A DNA stretch of 7,387 nt from positions 1 through 7,387 of the forward strand of contig DMFR01000467.1 in NCBI GenBank assembly GCA_003450125.1. Direction: 5' to 3'. Shown here piece by piece: positions 1-7,313 of this stretch. A model generated the notes under the pieces. That model saw only the letters and a list, made by a program, of their open reading frames with translations. It was not told the DNA's origin and did not search any database. The translations under genes and the position numbers were made by a program. Each line of letters starts with the position of its first letter. Within the stretch, counting starts at the first letter, position 1. The DNA comes from Prolixibacteraceae bacterium. GTDB taxonomy: Bacteria > Bacteroidota > Bacteroidia > Bacteroidales > Prolixibacteraceae.

Positions 1-762
1 GGTGTTGACGGTGCACCCAAGACGTTGTTGTTTAGCGGCGGTGCGGCAACCGATGTATTGGGAATTCCAAGCGGCGTTGGATTGAATATTGTAAGTGATG
101 AATTGGGATTTCAAAAAAATATTTCGGTGGGAATTGATTATGCCTACCGAAAAAAAACAAAGTTGGGAAATTTGGGAATCGGAGCTTCCTTTGGATTTTA
201 CAACATTGCTATAAGTGATAAATGGTTTGTTCCCGAAGGGGATAATTGGGTACTTGATGATCAGTTTGCACCAAAAGCAGGTAGTCAATTGGCATTTGAT
301 GTAGGACTGGGCATATTTTTAAGGTCGAATGATTATTATTTGGGGGCATCGGTTACCCATTTGAACCAAGCCTCTATCGTATTTGCAGACCAGGCGAGTA
401 CGTTTTTGGCCAGGCATTATTATCTGTCAGCAGGGTACAATATCACTTTGGCTGATCCGTTATTTGAGATACAGCCCTCTTTGCTCATTAAATCTGATAT
501 GGTTTCCTATCAGGCAGATTTGGCAATGGACCTGGTCTATAAAAAGAGGTATTCGGCTGGTTTAGGTTACCGGGTCAACGATGCAGTGTCGGTGCTTTTA
601 GGATTTGAATTGGCAAATGGGCTACGAATTGGTTATGCCTACGATATAGGGACTTCTGCCCTTTCCAGATATGGTGACGGATCCCATGAAATATACCTGG
701 GTTACGGTTTCGATTTGGGGAAGAACAGAAATAAAAAATATAAGAGTGTTAGATTTTTGTAA
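1..762 (+). CDS. porP: PorP/SprF family T9SS outer-membrane protein, 5'-truncated
   Basis: Only the last 253 codons are visible. The frame is open to base 1, so the start lies upstream, and the TTG at 25 is internal. The first visible residues, GVDGAPKT, match the conserved 'W.G.dGAPkT' segment near the N-terminus of mature PorP/SprF proteins, so probably the signal peptide and some tens of residues are missing. The rest alternates short beta-strand-like stretches with family-typical pieces: G.GLNIVSDELG, GIDYAYRKK, YYLGASVTHL, YYLSAGYN, YSAGLGYR and GLRIGYAYD. It ends in SHEIYLGYGFDLG and the usual basic tail finishing VRFL. In Porphyromonas PorP is an outer-membrane barrel required for type IX secretion; in Flavobacterium SprF serves the SprB adhesin. 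Its place directly before gldK (26-nt gap) matches the canonical porPKLMN order and favours PorP over an SprF linked to an adhesin. Family assignment is firm; the exact paralogue is inferred from context. Confidence 0.93.
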   Translation, partial: GVDGAPKTLLFSGGAATDVLGIPSGVGLNIVSDELGFQKNISVGIDYAYRKKTKLGNLGIGASFGFYNIAISDKWFVPEGDNWVLDDQFAPKAGSQLAFDVGLGIFLRSNDYYLGASVTHLNQASIVFADQASTFLARHYYLSAGYNITLADPLFEIQPSLLIKSDMVSYQADLAMDLVYKKRYSAGLGYRVNDAVSVLLGFELANGLRIGYAYDIGTSALSRYGDGSHEIYLGYGFDLGKNRNKKYKSVRFL

Positions 763-788
763 GGAATTTGAAGCAATATAGCTGTAAT

Positions 789-2126
789 ATGAAAAAACAT
801 TTTTCAATTGGATTAGTTATTTTGACTGTTGCCACTTTCATAAGTTGCAGCAAATCAGGAAACGGAGAATTGACAGGGGTTAAAGGAAGAGGAAAATGGT
901 TTGAACCGACCCCTTATGGAATGCAATTTGTTCATCGCGGAACATTTAACATCGGTCCAAATGATCAGGATGTTTCTTCGTCCAATACCCCATCCAAAAC
1001 GGTATCTGTGGATGCATTTTGGATGGATGACACCGAAATCACCAACAATGAATACCGGCAGTTCATTCAGTGGGTTCGTGACTCCACGGCAAGAACCATG
1101 CTCTCGGAGCAATTCCCCGAATTCATGACTACCGAAGACCGAAAAGGAAATCCAATTGATCCGCCCAGGATTAACTGGCGCGAGAAACTCGATTGGAACA
1201 ACCCGGATTATGCCGAGCCATTAACAGGAATGTATGTTCCTGAAGCGGAACGTTTTTTCAAGAAAAAAGAAATTGATGCCCGTAAACTCTTTTACGTCTA
1301 TCACTGGATTGATTTGAAACAGGCAGCCCGAAGAATAAATATGTACAATTATGACACCCAGAGTTATTCTGGTTCTGTAGTCAATGCAAAAGGAGAAGAA
1401 GAAGCGGTTCAAAACCGGTCTTCATTTATCATGAACGATCAAACCCCTATTTATCCTGACACCTTGTGCTGGATCCGTGATTTCACCTTCTCCTACAACG
1501 AACCTTGGGCCACCCGTTATTTCTGGCATCCCGGATTTGATGACTATCCCGTTGTAGGGGTGGCATGGAAGCAGGCCAAAGCATTTTGCCATTGGAGAAC
1601 AAAAATTTATAATGATTACCTTTCCGGACGTCGTGAGGCAACGGTGCATGATTACCGTTTACCCACCGAGGTTGAATGGGAATATGCTGCCAGAGGAGAT
1701 AAACAATTGTCCATGTATCCTTGGGGAGGGTACTATACCCGTGAACAGGACGGTACATTCCTGGCCAACTTTAAACCTTTAAGAGGGAATTATATTGAAG
1801 ACGGTGGAATGGCTACCATGAAAGTGGGAAGTTATGACCCCAATGATTTTGGCCTGTATGATATGGCAGGTAACGTAGCGGAATGGACCAGTTCAGCCTA
1901 TGATGAATCGGCCTACCAATACATTAACGATTTCAATCCGAATTTTGAATACAATGCCAAACCTGACGACGCCCCTGCAATGAAAAGGAAAGTGATCAGG
2001 GGAGGATCATGGAAAGATATTTCTGCTTTTCTTCAGGTTTCAACCAGAAGTTTTGAATACCAGGATACCACTAAATCATACATTGGTTTCCGTTGTGTTC
2101 GGTCTTCTTTTGGAAATGAATTTTAA
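789..2126 (+). CDS. gldK: GldK/PorK lipoprotein, T9SS ring component (first copy)
   Basis: 445 residues. The ATG at 789 is preferred over an in-frame TTG at 768 because it begins a clean lipoprotein signal: MKK, a hydrophobic core, then FISC with the lipidated Cys at 20. The body is an FGE-sulfatase (formylglycine-generating-enzyme-like) fold. Visible landmarks are FWMDDTEITNNEYRQF (77-92), YPVVGVAWKQAKAFCHWR (253-270), DYRLPTEVEWEYAARG (288-303), FGLYDMAGNVAEWTSSAYD (354-372), VIRGGSW (402-408) and YIGFRCVRS (431-439). A family-typical insertion of about 140 residues (roughly 100-245) splits the fold. The two catalytic cysteines of true FGE, which follow GGS[WY], are Asp410 and Leu415 here, so no enzyme activity is expected. 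In the known T9SS, PorK/GldK is tethered to the outer membrane and builds a large periplasmic ring with PorN/GldN, onto which the GldLM motor acts. It lies 25 nt before gldL in the same transcript. Confidence 0.96.
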   Translation: MKKHFSIGLVILTVATFISCSKSGNGELTGVKGRGKWFEPTPYGMQFVHRGTFNIGPNDQDVSSSNTPSKTVSVDAFWMDDTEITNNEYRQFIQWVRDSTARTMLSEQFPEFMTTEDRKGNPIDPPRINWREKLDWNNPDYAEPLTGMYVPEAERFFKKKEIDARKLFYVYHWIDLKQAARRINMYNYDTQSYSGSVVNAKGEEEAVQNRSSFIMNDQTPIYPDTLCWIRDFTFSYNEPWATRYFWHPGFDDYPVVGVAWKQAKAFCHWRTKIYNDYLSGRREATVHDYRLPTEVEWEYAARGDKQLSMYPWGGYYTREQDGTFLANFKPLRGNYIEDGGMATMKVGSYDPNDFGLYDMAGNVAEWTSSAYDESAYQYINDFNPNFEYNAKPDDAPAMKRKVIRGGSWKDISAFLQVSTRSFEYQDTTKSYIGFRCVRSSFGNEF

Positions 2127-2151
2127 TCATCCTTTATAAAATATTGATCAA

Positions 2152-3129
2152 ATGAATATTGGCGATCTACAAAAGTCGAAAAGGTGGAAAATCCTAATGG
2201 GTTATGTATACGGTTGGGGTGCTGCATTGGTGCTTATTGGTGCATTGTTTAAACTTCAGCACTGGAACCATGCCGGGATTATGCTTACCATTGGTTTGAT
2301 GACGGAAGCTTTTATCTTTTTCCTTTCAGCATTTGAGCCACCCATGGAGCTGCCCGACTGGACAAAAGTTTATCCAGAACTTCAGGATGACTTTGAATTG
2401 ATCGAAACGGGTGAAGAGGTCAAAGCGGATTCGAAAAATTCGCTCGACACCTTGCTCAACAGCACCAATATTCCTCCTGATCTGTTAACCAAAATTGGGA
2501 AGAGTCTGACCGACTTATCCAATACGGCTTCCAGTATCAGCGATATCTCATCAGCTACACTTGCCACCGATATCTATGTGAAGAATTTAAATTCAGCGTC
2601 TGAATCGATGATTGCTTTCTCGGATGTGAATACCCAAGCCAATGTGACCTTGAACAATTCAATCGGAGAACTGGTCAGTACATACAGCAATACGGCCAGT
2701 AAGATTTCGGAAACCGGTGATGGGATGTTGGCCAAGCTGAATGAATCTAGCGTGAAGTTTACAAGGCAGATGGATGAATCAGGAAGCAAACTGGTCGAAT
2801 CCTACCAAAAGCTGTCTGGTTCAATCGAGAAAGGATTTAAAGATCTGGACCAGAATTCATCCAATTATGGTGAAAGTCTTCACAAACTGAATAAAAATAT
2901 TGAATCCTTGAATGGTACCTATGAAAAGCAGTTAAAAGGTACGCATGAGCAATTTCAAGCCTCTACCAAGTTCTTTGATGACATCAATCATATGAACCAA
3001 ATCATTGTCTCTTCGGCCCAGGAAATGAAGAAATACAAGGAGAATGCGGAAAAATTGAATTCACACCTGGATGCACTAAATTCGATTTATGGAAATATGC
3101 TTGGTGCCATGAATTATAAAAAGAAGTAA
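2152..3129 (+). CDS. gldL: GldL/PorL inner-membrane motor (proton channel) subunit
   Basis: 325 residues, ATG start after an A-rich leader. Two N-terminal transmembrane helices are visible: about 13-34 (ending in ALFKLQHW) and about 40-61 (IMLTIGLMTEAFIFFLSAFEP). Glu52 within the second helix sits in the conserved TEAFIF context and corresponds to the protonatable glutamate of GldL (Glu49 in F. johnsoniae, from memory). Lys34 and His37 match the conserved K..H at the end of helix 1. The remaining ~255 residues are cytoplasmic, hydrophilic and Ser/Asn/Thr-rich, with long predicted helices (about 110-320), ending in the family-typical LNSIYGNMLGAMN. This is longer than Flavobacterium GldL (about 215 aa) and closer to Porphyromonas PorL (about 309 aa). 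Several GldL subunits surround a GldM dimer, and proton flow drives rotation that powers secretion and gliding. The gene is 18 nt upstream of gldM. Confidence 0.96.
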   Translation: MNIGDLQKSKRWKILMGYVYGWGAALVLIGALFKLQHWNHAGIMLTIGLMTEAFIFFLSAFEPPMELPDWTKVYPELQDDFELIETGEEVKADSKNSLDTLLNSTNIPPDLLTKIGKSLTDLSNTASSISDISSATLATDIYVKNLNSASESMIAFSDVNTQANVTLNNSIGELVSTYSNTASKISETGDGMLAKLNESSVKFTRQMDESGSKLVESYQKLSGSIEKGFKDLDQNSSNYGESLHKLNKNIESLNGTYEKQLKGTHEQFQASTKFFDDINHMNQIIVSSAQEMKKYKENAEKLNSHLDALNSIYGNMLGAMNYKKK

Positions 3130-3147
3130 TCTAATAGATCGAATCCT

Positions 3148-4764
3148 ATGTCTAGCAAAAATTGCCCGGAATCTACCAGGCAAAAAATGATAAATATGAT
3201 GTATCTGGTGCTGACAGCTATGTTGGCACTCAATGTCGCAGCTGAGGTGCTGGAATCATTCAGGATTATTGATTCCAGTTTAACCCAGACTTTAAACAAC
3301 GTTGACAGAAAAAATAAACAGATATACAATGCATTTGAGGCCGCTTCTATTCAAAATCCCACCAAGGTAAAAGAATGGAAAGATAAGGCAGACCAGGTAA
3401 AGGATAAAACAAGGGCTTTGATTACCAAAATTAATGAACTCAAGGAAAATTTGGTCATGACCTCCGGGGGGATTCCTAAAAAGGATGCCGGCCCAGATTT
3501 TGTACTGTCGGATGAACCGATAATTGTCGGTACGAAAGGCGACACAATTTTGGTTAAAAATGAAGGGGATTTGAACATTCCTTCACAGATCATGATTACC
3601 CAAAAGAAAGGCGAGGATTTAAAAGGCAACATAGAAGGATTTCGTGGTTTTTTAACAACCTATTTACCTGAAGGGGATCCAATTAGGGAGAATATCATTA
3701 AACAACTCGATACGACGGATCCTAAAATTAATTTGAAGGAGGGTGGCGAAAAAAAGACCTGGGAAACAATGAATTTCGAAAGCAAGCCTTTGATTGCTGT
3801 AATTACCCTGCTTTCAAAAATGCAAATTGATGTGGAGAACGCAGAAACAAATGTGATTTCAGCCCTTTATAGTAAGATCGATGCCGCTTCTTTTAAATTT
3901 AACAAATTGGAGGCAAGGATTCTGCCCAAATCAACTTATGTCCTTAAAGGAGATCAGTTTGAAACGGAAATATATCTTGCCGCCATCGATACCATCCAAC
4001 AACCGAAAATATTTGTGGGGGGTAGCGAAATCTTGGCTAACCGGGAAGGGAAGTTTATTTTTAAAACCACTGCTTCAGAAGCTGGTCAAAAGACCTATAG
4101 CGGTACCATTAAATATACCAATCCGGAAGGAAATGTGGTAGCTTATCCTTTCAAAGGCGAATACATGGTGGGTCTTCCCAGCGTGACCATTTCTCCCACC
4201 AAGATGAATGTCCTTTATTTGGGCATTCCCAATCCGGTGAGAGTTTCAGTGCCGGGAGTGGCTTCTGAAAAACTGACAGTTTCTGTTACCAACGGGCGGA
4301 TGGAAAAAAGCGGAGAAGACTGGTTGGTTTATCCGACCAAGTTGGATGCCACGGGCAAAAATACCTCCGTCTCTGTCTCTGCGGATATGAATGGGGAAAA
4401 GCGAAACATGGGTTCAATGGCCTTTAGAGTAAAAGAGGTACCGCCTCCATTGGCTACCGTGGGAGGAAAGAACGGGGGAGTATTAAAAAAGGAGGAGTTG
4501 ATGGCTGAAGAAGGTATATTTGCCGATTTATTGGACTTTAACTTTGACTTGAAATTTAAGGTCACCGCTTTTGAGGTTACTGTTTCAGGAGCCGGTGGAT
4601 TTTCCACCAGTTACAAAGGTACGGGCAACAAGTTCACCCCAGAACAAAAGGACCAATTTAAGAAATTAGCACAGGGGAGTGTAATTATTATTGATAACAT
4701 TACTGCGAAAGGGGACGATGGTGCAAACCGGCCTTTATCTCCAATCAGTTTTAAAATAAGATAG
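3148..4764 (+). CDS. gldM: GldM/PorM motor shaft protein
   Basis: 538 residues, slightly longer than the 510-520 usual for the family. The N-terminus has the signature TRQKMINMMYLVLTAMLALNVAAEVL: a short cytoplasmic tail containing the conserved Arg (Arg11), then a single transmembrane helix (about 14-34) that inserts between GldL helices. The rest is periplasmic and fits the four-domain rod seen in GldM/PorM structures. By eye, D1 is a helical bundle at about 37-250. D2 begins near ARILPKSTYVLKGDQF (256-271). D3 begins near LPSVTISPTKMNVLYLGIPNP (343-363). D4 begins after VPPPLATVGGKNGG (431-444) and ends in the conserved FKKLAQGSVIIIDNITAKG...PISFKI. Boundaries are approximate. A GldM dimer rotates with proton flow through GldL and transmits torque through D4 to the GldK/GldN ring. 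The stop codon is only 2 nt before the gldN start, suggesting translational coupling. Confidence 0.97.
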   Translation: MSSKNCPESTRQKMINMMYLVLTAMLALNVAAEVLESFRIIDSSLTQTLNNVDRKNKQIYNAFEAASIQNPTKVKEWKDKADQVKDKTRALITKINELKENLVMTSGGIPKKDAGPDFVLSDEPIIVGTKGDTILVKNEGDLNIPSQIMITQKKGEDLKGNIEGFRGFLTTYLPEGDPIRENIIKQLDTTDPKINLKEGGEKKTWETMNFESKPLIAVITLLSKMQIDVENAETNVISALYSKIDAASFKFNKLEARILPKSTYVLKGDQFETEIYLAAIDTIQQPKIFVGGSEILANREGKFIFKTTASEAGQKTYSGTIKYTNPEGNVVAYPFKGEYMVGLPSVTISPTKMNVLYLGIPNPVRVSVPGVASEKLTVSVTNGRMEKSGEDWLVYPTKLDATGKNTSVSVSADMNGEKRNMGSMAFRVKEVPPPLATVGGKNGGVLKKEELMAEEGIFADLLDFNFDLKFKVTAFEVTVSGAGGFSTSYKGTGNKFTPEQKDQFKKLAQGSVIIIDNITAKGDDGANRPLSPISFKIR

Positions 4765-4766
4765 GT

Positions 4767-5621
4767 ATGAAAAATATTTTTGTTTTATTCGCATCATTGG
4801 TTTTCCTGAGCGGCGTAGCCATCCAGGAAACACAAGCTCAGATAATTGATGGCGCATTTCAGCGTACAGACCTTTCCAAGCGTAAACCCACGCCTCTCCC
4901 TTATGTCAGGGAAGCAGATGTGATGTGGTCCAAGAAAGTCTGGCGCATTATCGACCTTCGGGAAAAGATGAACCAACCCATGTATTTCCCTACCAAGGAA
5001 ATGGAGGGAAAGAACAATCTGGTAAATATGTTTATCAATGGCATTAAAGATGGCAAATTGACTGCCTATGATGCCAAAAATGACGACGAATTTAAGGTTC
5101 CCATGACCTACGAACAGGTGAAAGAAGCCTTTGGCGCAACCGCAAGGACCATTAAGGTAAGAAATGTAGATACCGGAGAAATGGAACCCAAGCCAATTAT
5201 GGGTGAAATCCGTGCAGAGGAAATCAAACAGATCATGTTGAAAGAAGAATGGTATTTCGATAAGCAAACCTCTACCTTGAATGTCCGCATCATTGGTATT
5301 TGCCCTATCCGGGAATATTACCGTGACGAGGATGTCAACCAGGAAACGGTTATCCGTACGAAAGTATTTTGGATCTATTATCCCGAGGCCAGAGAATTGA
5401 TGGCTGCCAACGAGGTTTTTAATCCCCAGAACACAGCCCGTAATTCCACCTATGATGATCTTTTCCTCAAAAGAATGTTCACTTCTTATATCTTGAAGGA
5501 AACCAACATTTACAATAATCGTGAGATCAGTCAGTATCTGACAGGAAAAGAGGCTTTGCTTGAAAGCAAGCGAATTGAAAATGGTATTTTTGATTACGAA
5601 CAAAACCTTTGGGAATATTAA
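4767..5621 (+). CDS. gldN: GldN/PorN periplasmic ring protein
   Basis: 284 residues. The ATG lies 2 nt after the gldM stop. The N-terminus is a Sec signal peptide: MKN, a hydrophobic core to about residue 18, and probable cleavage after TQA (Ala24) before QIIDGAF. The mature part carries GldN family landmarks: DVMWSKKVWRIIDLREKMNQP (51-71), the YFPTKEMEGKNNL block, AEEIKQIMLKEEWYFDKQTS (150-169), the RIIGICPIREYYR stretch with one Cys (179), and FWIYYPEAREL (201-211). The C-terminal part (about 224-284) is charged and helical, with LFLKRMFTSYILKETN. In the T9SS, PorN/GldN binds the PorK/GldK lipoprotein to form the periplasmic ring and contacts the distal end of GldM. It is the last gene before a strong terminator. 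Some Bacteroidota carry a duplicate (gldO); none is seen here, the duplicated gene being gldK instead. Confidence 0.96.
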   Translation: MKNIFVLFASLVFLSGVAIQETQAQIIDGAFQRTDLSKRKPTPLPYVREADVMWSKKVWRIIDLREKMNQPMYFPTKEMEGKNNLVNMFINGIKDGKLTAYDAKNDDEFKVPMTYEQVKEAFGATARTIKVRNVDTGEMEPKPIMGEIRAEEIKQIMLKEEWYFDKQTSTLNVRIIGICPIREYYRDEDVNQETVIRTKVFWIYYPEARELMAANEVFNPQNTARNSTYDDLFLKRMFTSYILKETNIYNNREISQYLTGKEALLESKRIENGIFDYEQNLWEY

Positions 5622-5623
5622 TT

Positions 5624-5655
5624 CCCCAAAAAACATAAGCTAAAGCCTTATGGGG
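5624..5655 (+). promoter_or_regulatory. Alternative hairpin overlapping the terminator's left arm
   Basis: CATAAG (5634-5639) is complementary to CTTATG (5647-5652) with a 7-nt loop. CCCC (5624-5627) can additionally pair with the G run at 5652-5655 across an A-rich bulge, sharing G5652 with the inner stem. This structure uses bases 5647-5651, half of the terminator's left arm, so the two folds exclude each other. That is the geometry of an antiterminator. Nothing in the sequence identifies a ligand, leader peptide or protein that would switch it, and chance overlap in a short compositionally biased stretch is possible. Confidence 0.3.
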
Positions 5656-5679
5656 ACTTCCTGATAAGGCTTTTTTTTT
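5642..5679 (+). terminator. Intrinsic terminator after gldN
   Basis: A perfect 10-bp stem, AAAGCCTTAT (5642-5651) with ATAAGGCTTT (5664-5673), encloses a 12-nt loop and runs into nine T residues (5671-5679). It begins 20 nt after the gldN stop codon. This should end the porP-gldN transcript and at least reduce expression of the downstream gldK paralogue from the upstream promoter. Confidence 0.9.
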
Positions 5680-5737
5680 GAGGGTTTCGATACTATATGA
5701 ATTTCAGTCTCGTTATTTGGTGGTAGATCATAGAAAT

Positions 5738-7081
5738 ATGTATAAAACGCTGTCCATAGTTTTTTTTGCACTTTTCCTTCTGAGTTCATGTAACAAGGAT
5801 TGGAAAAGTCAGCTGACTAATGCGCAGAACAGGAAGCCTTATTATGAACCCATTCCTTATGGGATGAAGTTTATCAAGCAGGGAAGCTTTAACCTGGGGC
5901 CCTCGGATCAGGAAACCGATCAGGCCAATTCACCGGTGAAAACTGTTTCTGTTCCCTCGTTCTGGATGGATGATACCGAAATTACCAACAATGAATACCG
6001 CCAATTCGTCTATTGGGTCAGAGACTCCATTGCCCGCCAGTTATTGTCAGAATCGATTCCCGAATTTCTAATTACCGAGGGCAATAAGGGTGCCATCCTT
6101 GAAACTCCCCATCTAAACTGGGAGGAACCTTTGGAATGGAAAAATCCCGATTACCAGTCGGCCCTTGAAGCAATGTATGTTCCTGAAAATGAAAGGTTCT
6201 TCGGACACAAGGAATTGGATACCCGCAAGCTCCGCTATGAGCATTATTGGATCGACTACAAGCAGGCCGCTAAAAGGGCCAACAGTTATAACTTCGATAC
6301 CCAAAGTTATGGCGGTACCGTAATTGATGCGACAGGAAAGGAAAATCCCATAGCCAACCGTTCCGCCTTTATCATGCGCGAAACCACCCCGGTTTATCCG
6401 GATACACTGGTCTGGATACGTGATTATACTTTTGCCTACAACGAACCATTGACCGAAAAATACTTCTCTCATGTCTCCTATGATGAATATCCCGTTGTTG
6501 GGGTTACCTGGGCCCAGGCAAAGGCATTCTGCGACTGGAGAACCAAAGAGCTGAATGCTTATCAGCAAATGATTAAGATGCCAACGGTGATGGATTACCG
6601 GCTGCCTACTGAAGTTGAATGGGAGTATGCCGCAAGGGGAGGTCACCAGATGACCATGTATCCCTGGGGAAGTTATTATACCCGAAACCAGGAAGGAAGT
6701 TTTTTGGCCAATTTTAAGCCCATGCGTGGAAACTATGTCTCCGATAGTGAAAGCAACATTACTACCAGCAAAGTGGCCGCATTTAATCCCAATTCCTTTG
6801 GATTGTACGATATGGCCGGCAATGTGGCCGAGTGGACTTCCAACGCTTACAATGAATCGGGATATGAGTCGATTTCTGATTTCAGCCCCGATTTTCAGTA
6901 CAATGCAAAGCCTGACGATTCGCCGTCCATGAAACGAAAAGTGATCCGCGGAGGTTCATGGAAGGATATTGCCTATTACCTCCAGGTTTCAACTCGCGGT
7001 TTTGAATACCAGGATTCTGCAAAATCGTACATCGGATTCCGTTGTGTCAGAAGCACCTTCAAACCTAGCTATTGGGAGTAA
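5738..7081 (+). CDS. GldK/PorK-like lipoprotein, second copy
   Basis: 447 residues. The ATG at 5738 is chosen because it begins a textbook lipoprotein signal, MYKTLSIVFFALFLLSSC, with the lipidated Cys at 18. An in-frame TTG at 5678 lies inside the terminator T-run and would prepend 20 hydrophilic residues. The sequence is collinear with the first GldK over its whole length: FWMDDTEITNNEYRQF, YPVVGVTWAQAKAFCDWRT, DYRLPTEVEWEYAARGG, FGLYDMAGNVAEWTSNAY, KRKVIRGGSWKD and YIGFRCVRS are all kept. Over residues 371-441, 54 of 71 positions are identical. As in copy 1, the FGE catalytic cysteine positions are Asp410 and Leu415. Differences lie in the signal peptide, 110-130, 195-210, 235-250, 270-285 and a two-residue longer loop near 333-348. 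It is far closer to GldK than a GldJ-type paralogue would be. It is separated from gldN by a terminator, with only 58 nt from the T-run to the ATG. The likely role is an alternative or additional subunit of the outer-membrane-tethered ring; this is inference. Confidence 0.93.
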   Translation: MYKTLSIVFFALFLLSSCNKDWKSQLTNAQNRKPYYEPIPYGMKFIKQGSFNLGPSDQETDQANSPVKTVSVPSFWMDDTEITNNEYRQFVYWVRDSIARQLLSESIPEFLITEGNKGAILETPHLNWEEPLEWKNPDYQSALEAMYVPENERFFGHKELDTRKLRYEHYWIDYKQAAKRANSYNFDTQSYGGTVIDATGKENPIANRSAFIMRETTPVYPDTLVWIRDYTFAYNEPLTEKYFSHVSYDEYPVVGVTWAQAKAFCDWRTKELNAYQQMIKMPTVMDYRLPTEVEWEYAARGGHQMTMYPWGSYYTRNQEGSFLANFKPMRGNYVSDSESNITTSKVAAFNPNSFGLYDMAGNVAEWTSNAYNESGYESISDFSPDFQYNAKPDDSPSMKRKVIRGGSWKDIAYYLQVSTRGFEYQDSAKSYIGFRCVRSTFKPSYWE

Positions 7082-7313
7082 TTGACTGTAAACAGTTGAA
7101 CCCTCACCTGGCGGTTCATTAAAAGGCCTTTTACAATTCCCATTTTTTTAATATTTTTCTTCTCCCACCTTACTTTTCATTCAGCTATCTCTCATGTTTT
7201 GAGTATTATACCTTTAAGGTGATGATTCCCTGTGCCCTTCTTTTTGGTTGACCCTGGAACAGTCTTCCGCATTGAGGACCGATTGTATGGCTGTATGCCA
7301 TTCTTTATGGTTA
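7082..7313. other. Non-coding region after the second gldK copy
   Basis: No convincing gene is seen on either strand. Apart from the dyads listed separately at its start, it holds T-rich sequence (7139-7200), a small inverted repeat ACCTT-T-AAGGT (7210-7220), and a 5-bp dyad ATGGC/GCCAT with a 5-nt loop (7287-7301). I find no clear Bacteroidota promoter (TTTG ... TAnnTTTG). Confidence 0.6.
7085..7147 (+). terminator. Possible weak terminator region: three abutting dyads then T-tract
   Basis: Directly after the stop codon of the second gldK copy lie three adjacent inverted repeats. They are ACTGT-AA-ACAGT (7085-7096), TGAACC with GGTTCA around a 10-nt loop (7097-7102/7113-7118), and the uninterrupted palindrome TAAAAGGCCTTTTA (7120-7133). 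A seven-T run follows about eight bases later (7141-7147). None has the strong stem plus immediate T-run of the terminator after gldN, so termination or 3'-end protection is plausible but not certain. Confidence 0.4.

Noticed and set aside
768..788. TTG start extending the first gldK by 7 residues
   Set aside because: It would put a polar segment (MKQYSCN) ahead of a good lipoprotein signal peptide; the ATG at 789 explains the sequence better.
789..2126. Annotation of GldK as an active sulfatase-modifying (formylglycine-generating) enzyme
   Set aside because: Both catalytic cysteine positions are replaced, and the gene sits between porP and gldL, matching the structural ring protein.
4794..5636. 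280-codon open frame on the minus strand
   Set aside because: It lies fully antisense to gldN, whose identity is clear, and its translation has no recognisable domain or sensible start; it is a codon-usage shadow.
5685..5719. Possible Bacteroidota promoter (TTTC ... GTTATTTG) before the second gldK
   Set aside because: Only the TTTG half of the -7 box matches TAnnTTTG, the -33 box is imperfect and the spacing is off; a promoter may exist here but the sequence does not show it clearly.
5678..5737. TTG start extending the second gldK by 20 residues
   Set aside because: The start would sit in the terminator T-run and bury the lipoprotein signal; the ATG at 5738 is far more likely.
6113..6646. 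177-codon open frame on the minus strand
   Set aside because: Antisense to the conserved FGE-like region of the second gldK; no recognisable protein features.
7206..7301. 31-codon minus-strand frame (MAYSHTIGPQCG...) in the right-hand intergenic region
   Set aside because: Too short, with no similarity I can recognise and no supporting start context; expected by chance.
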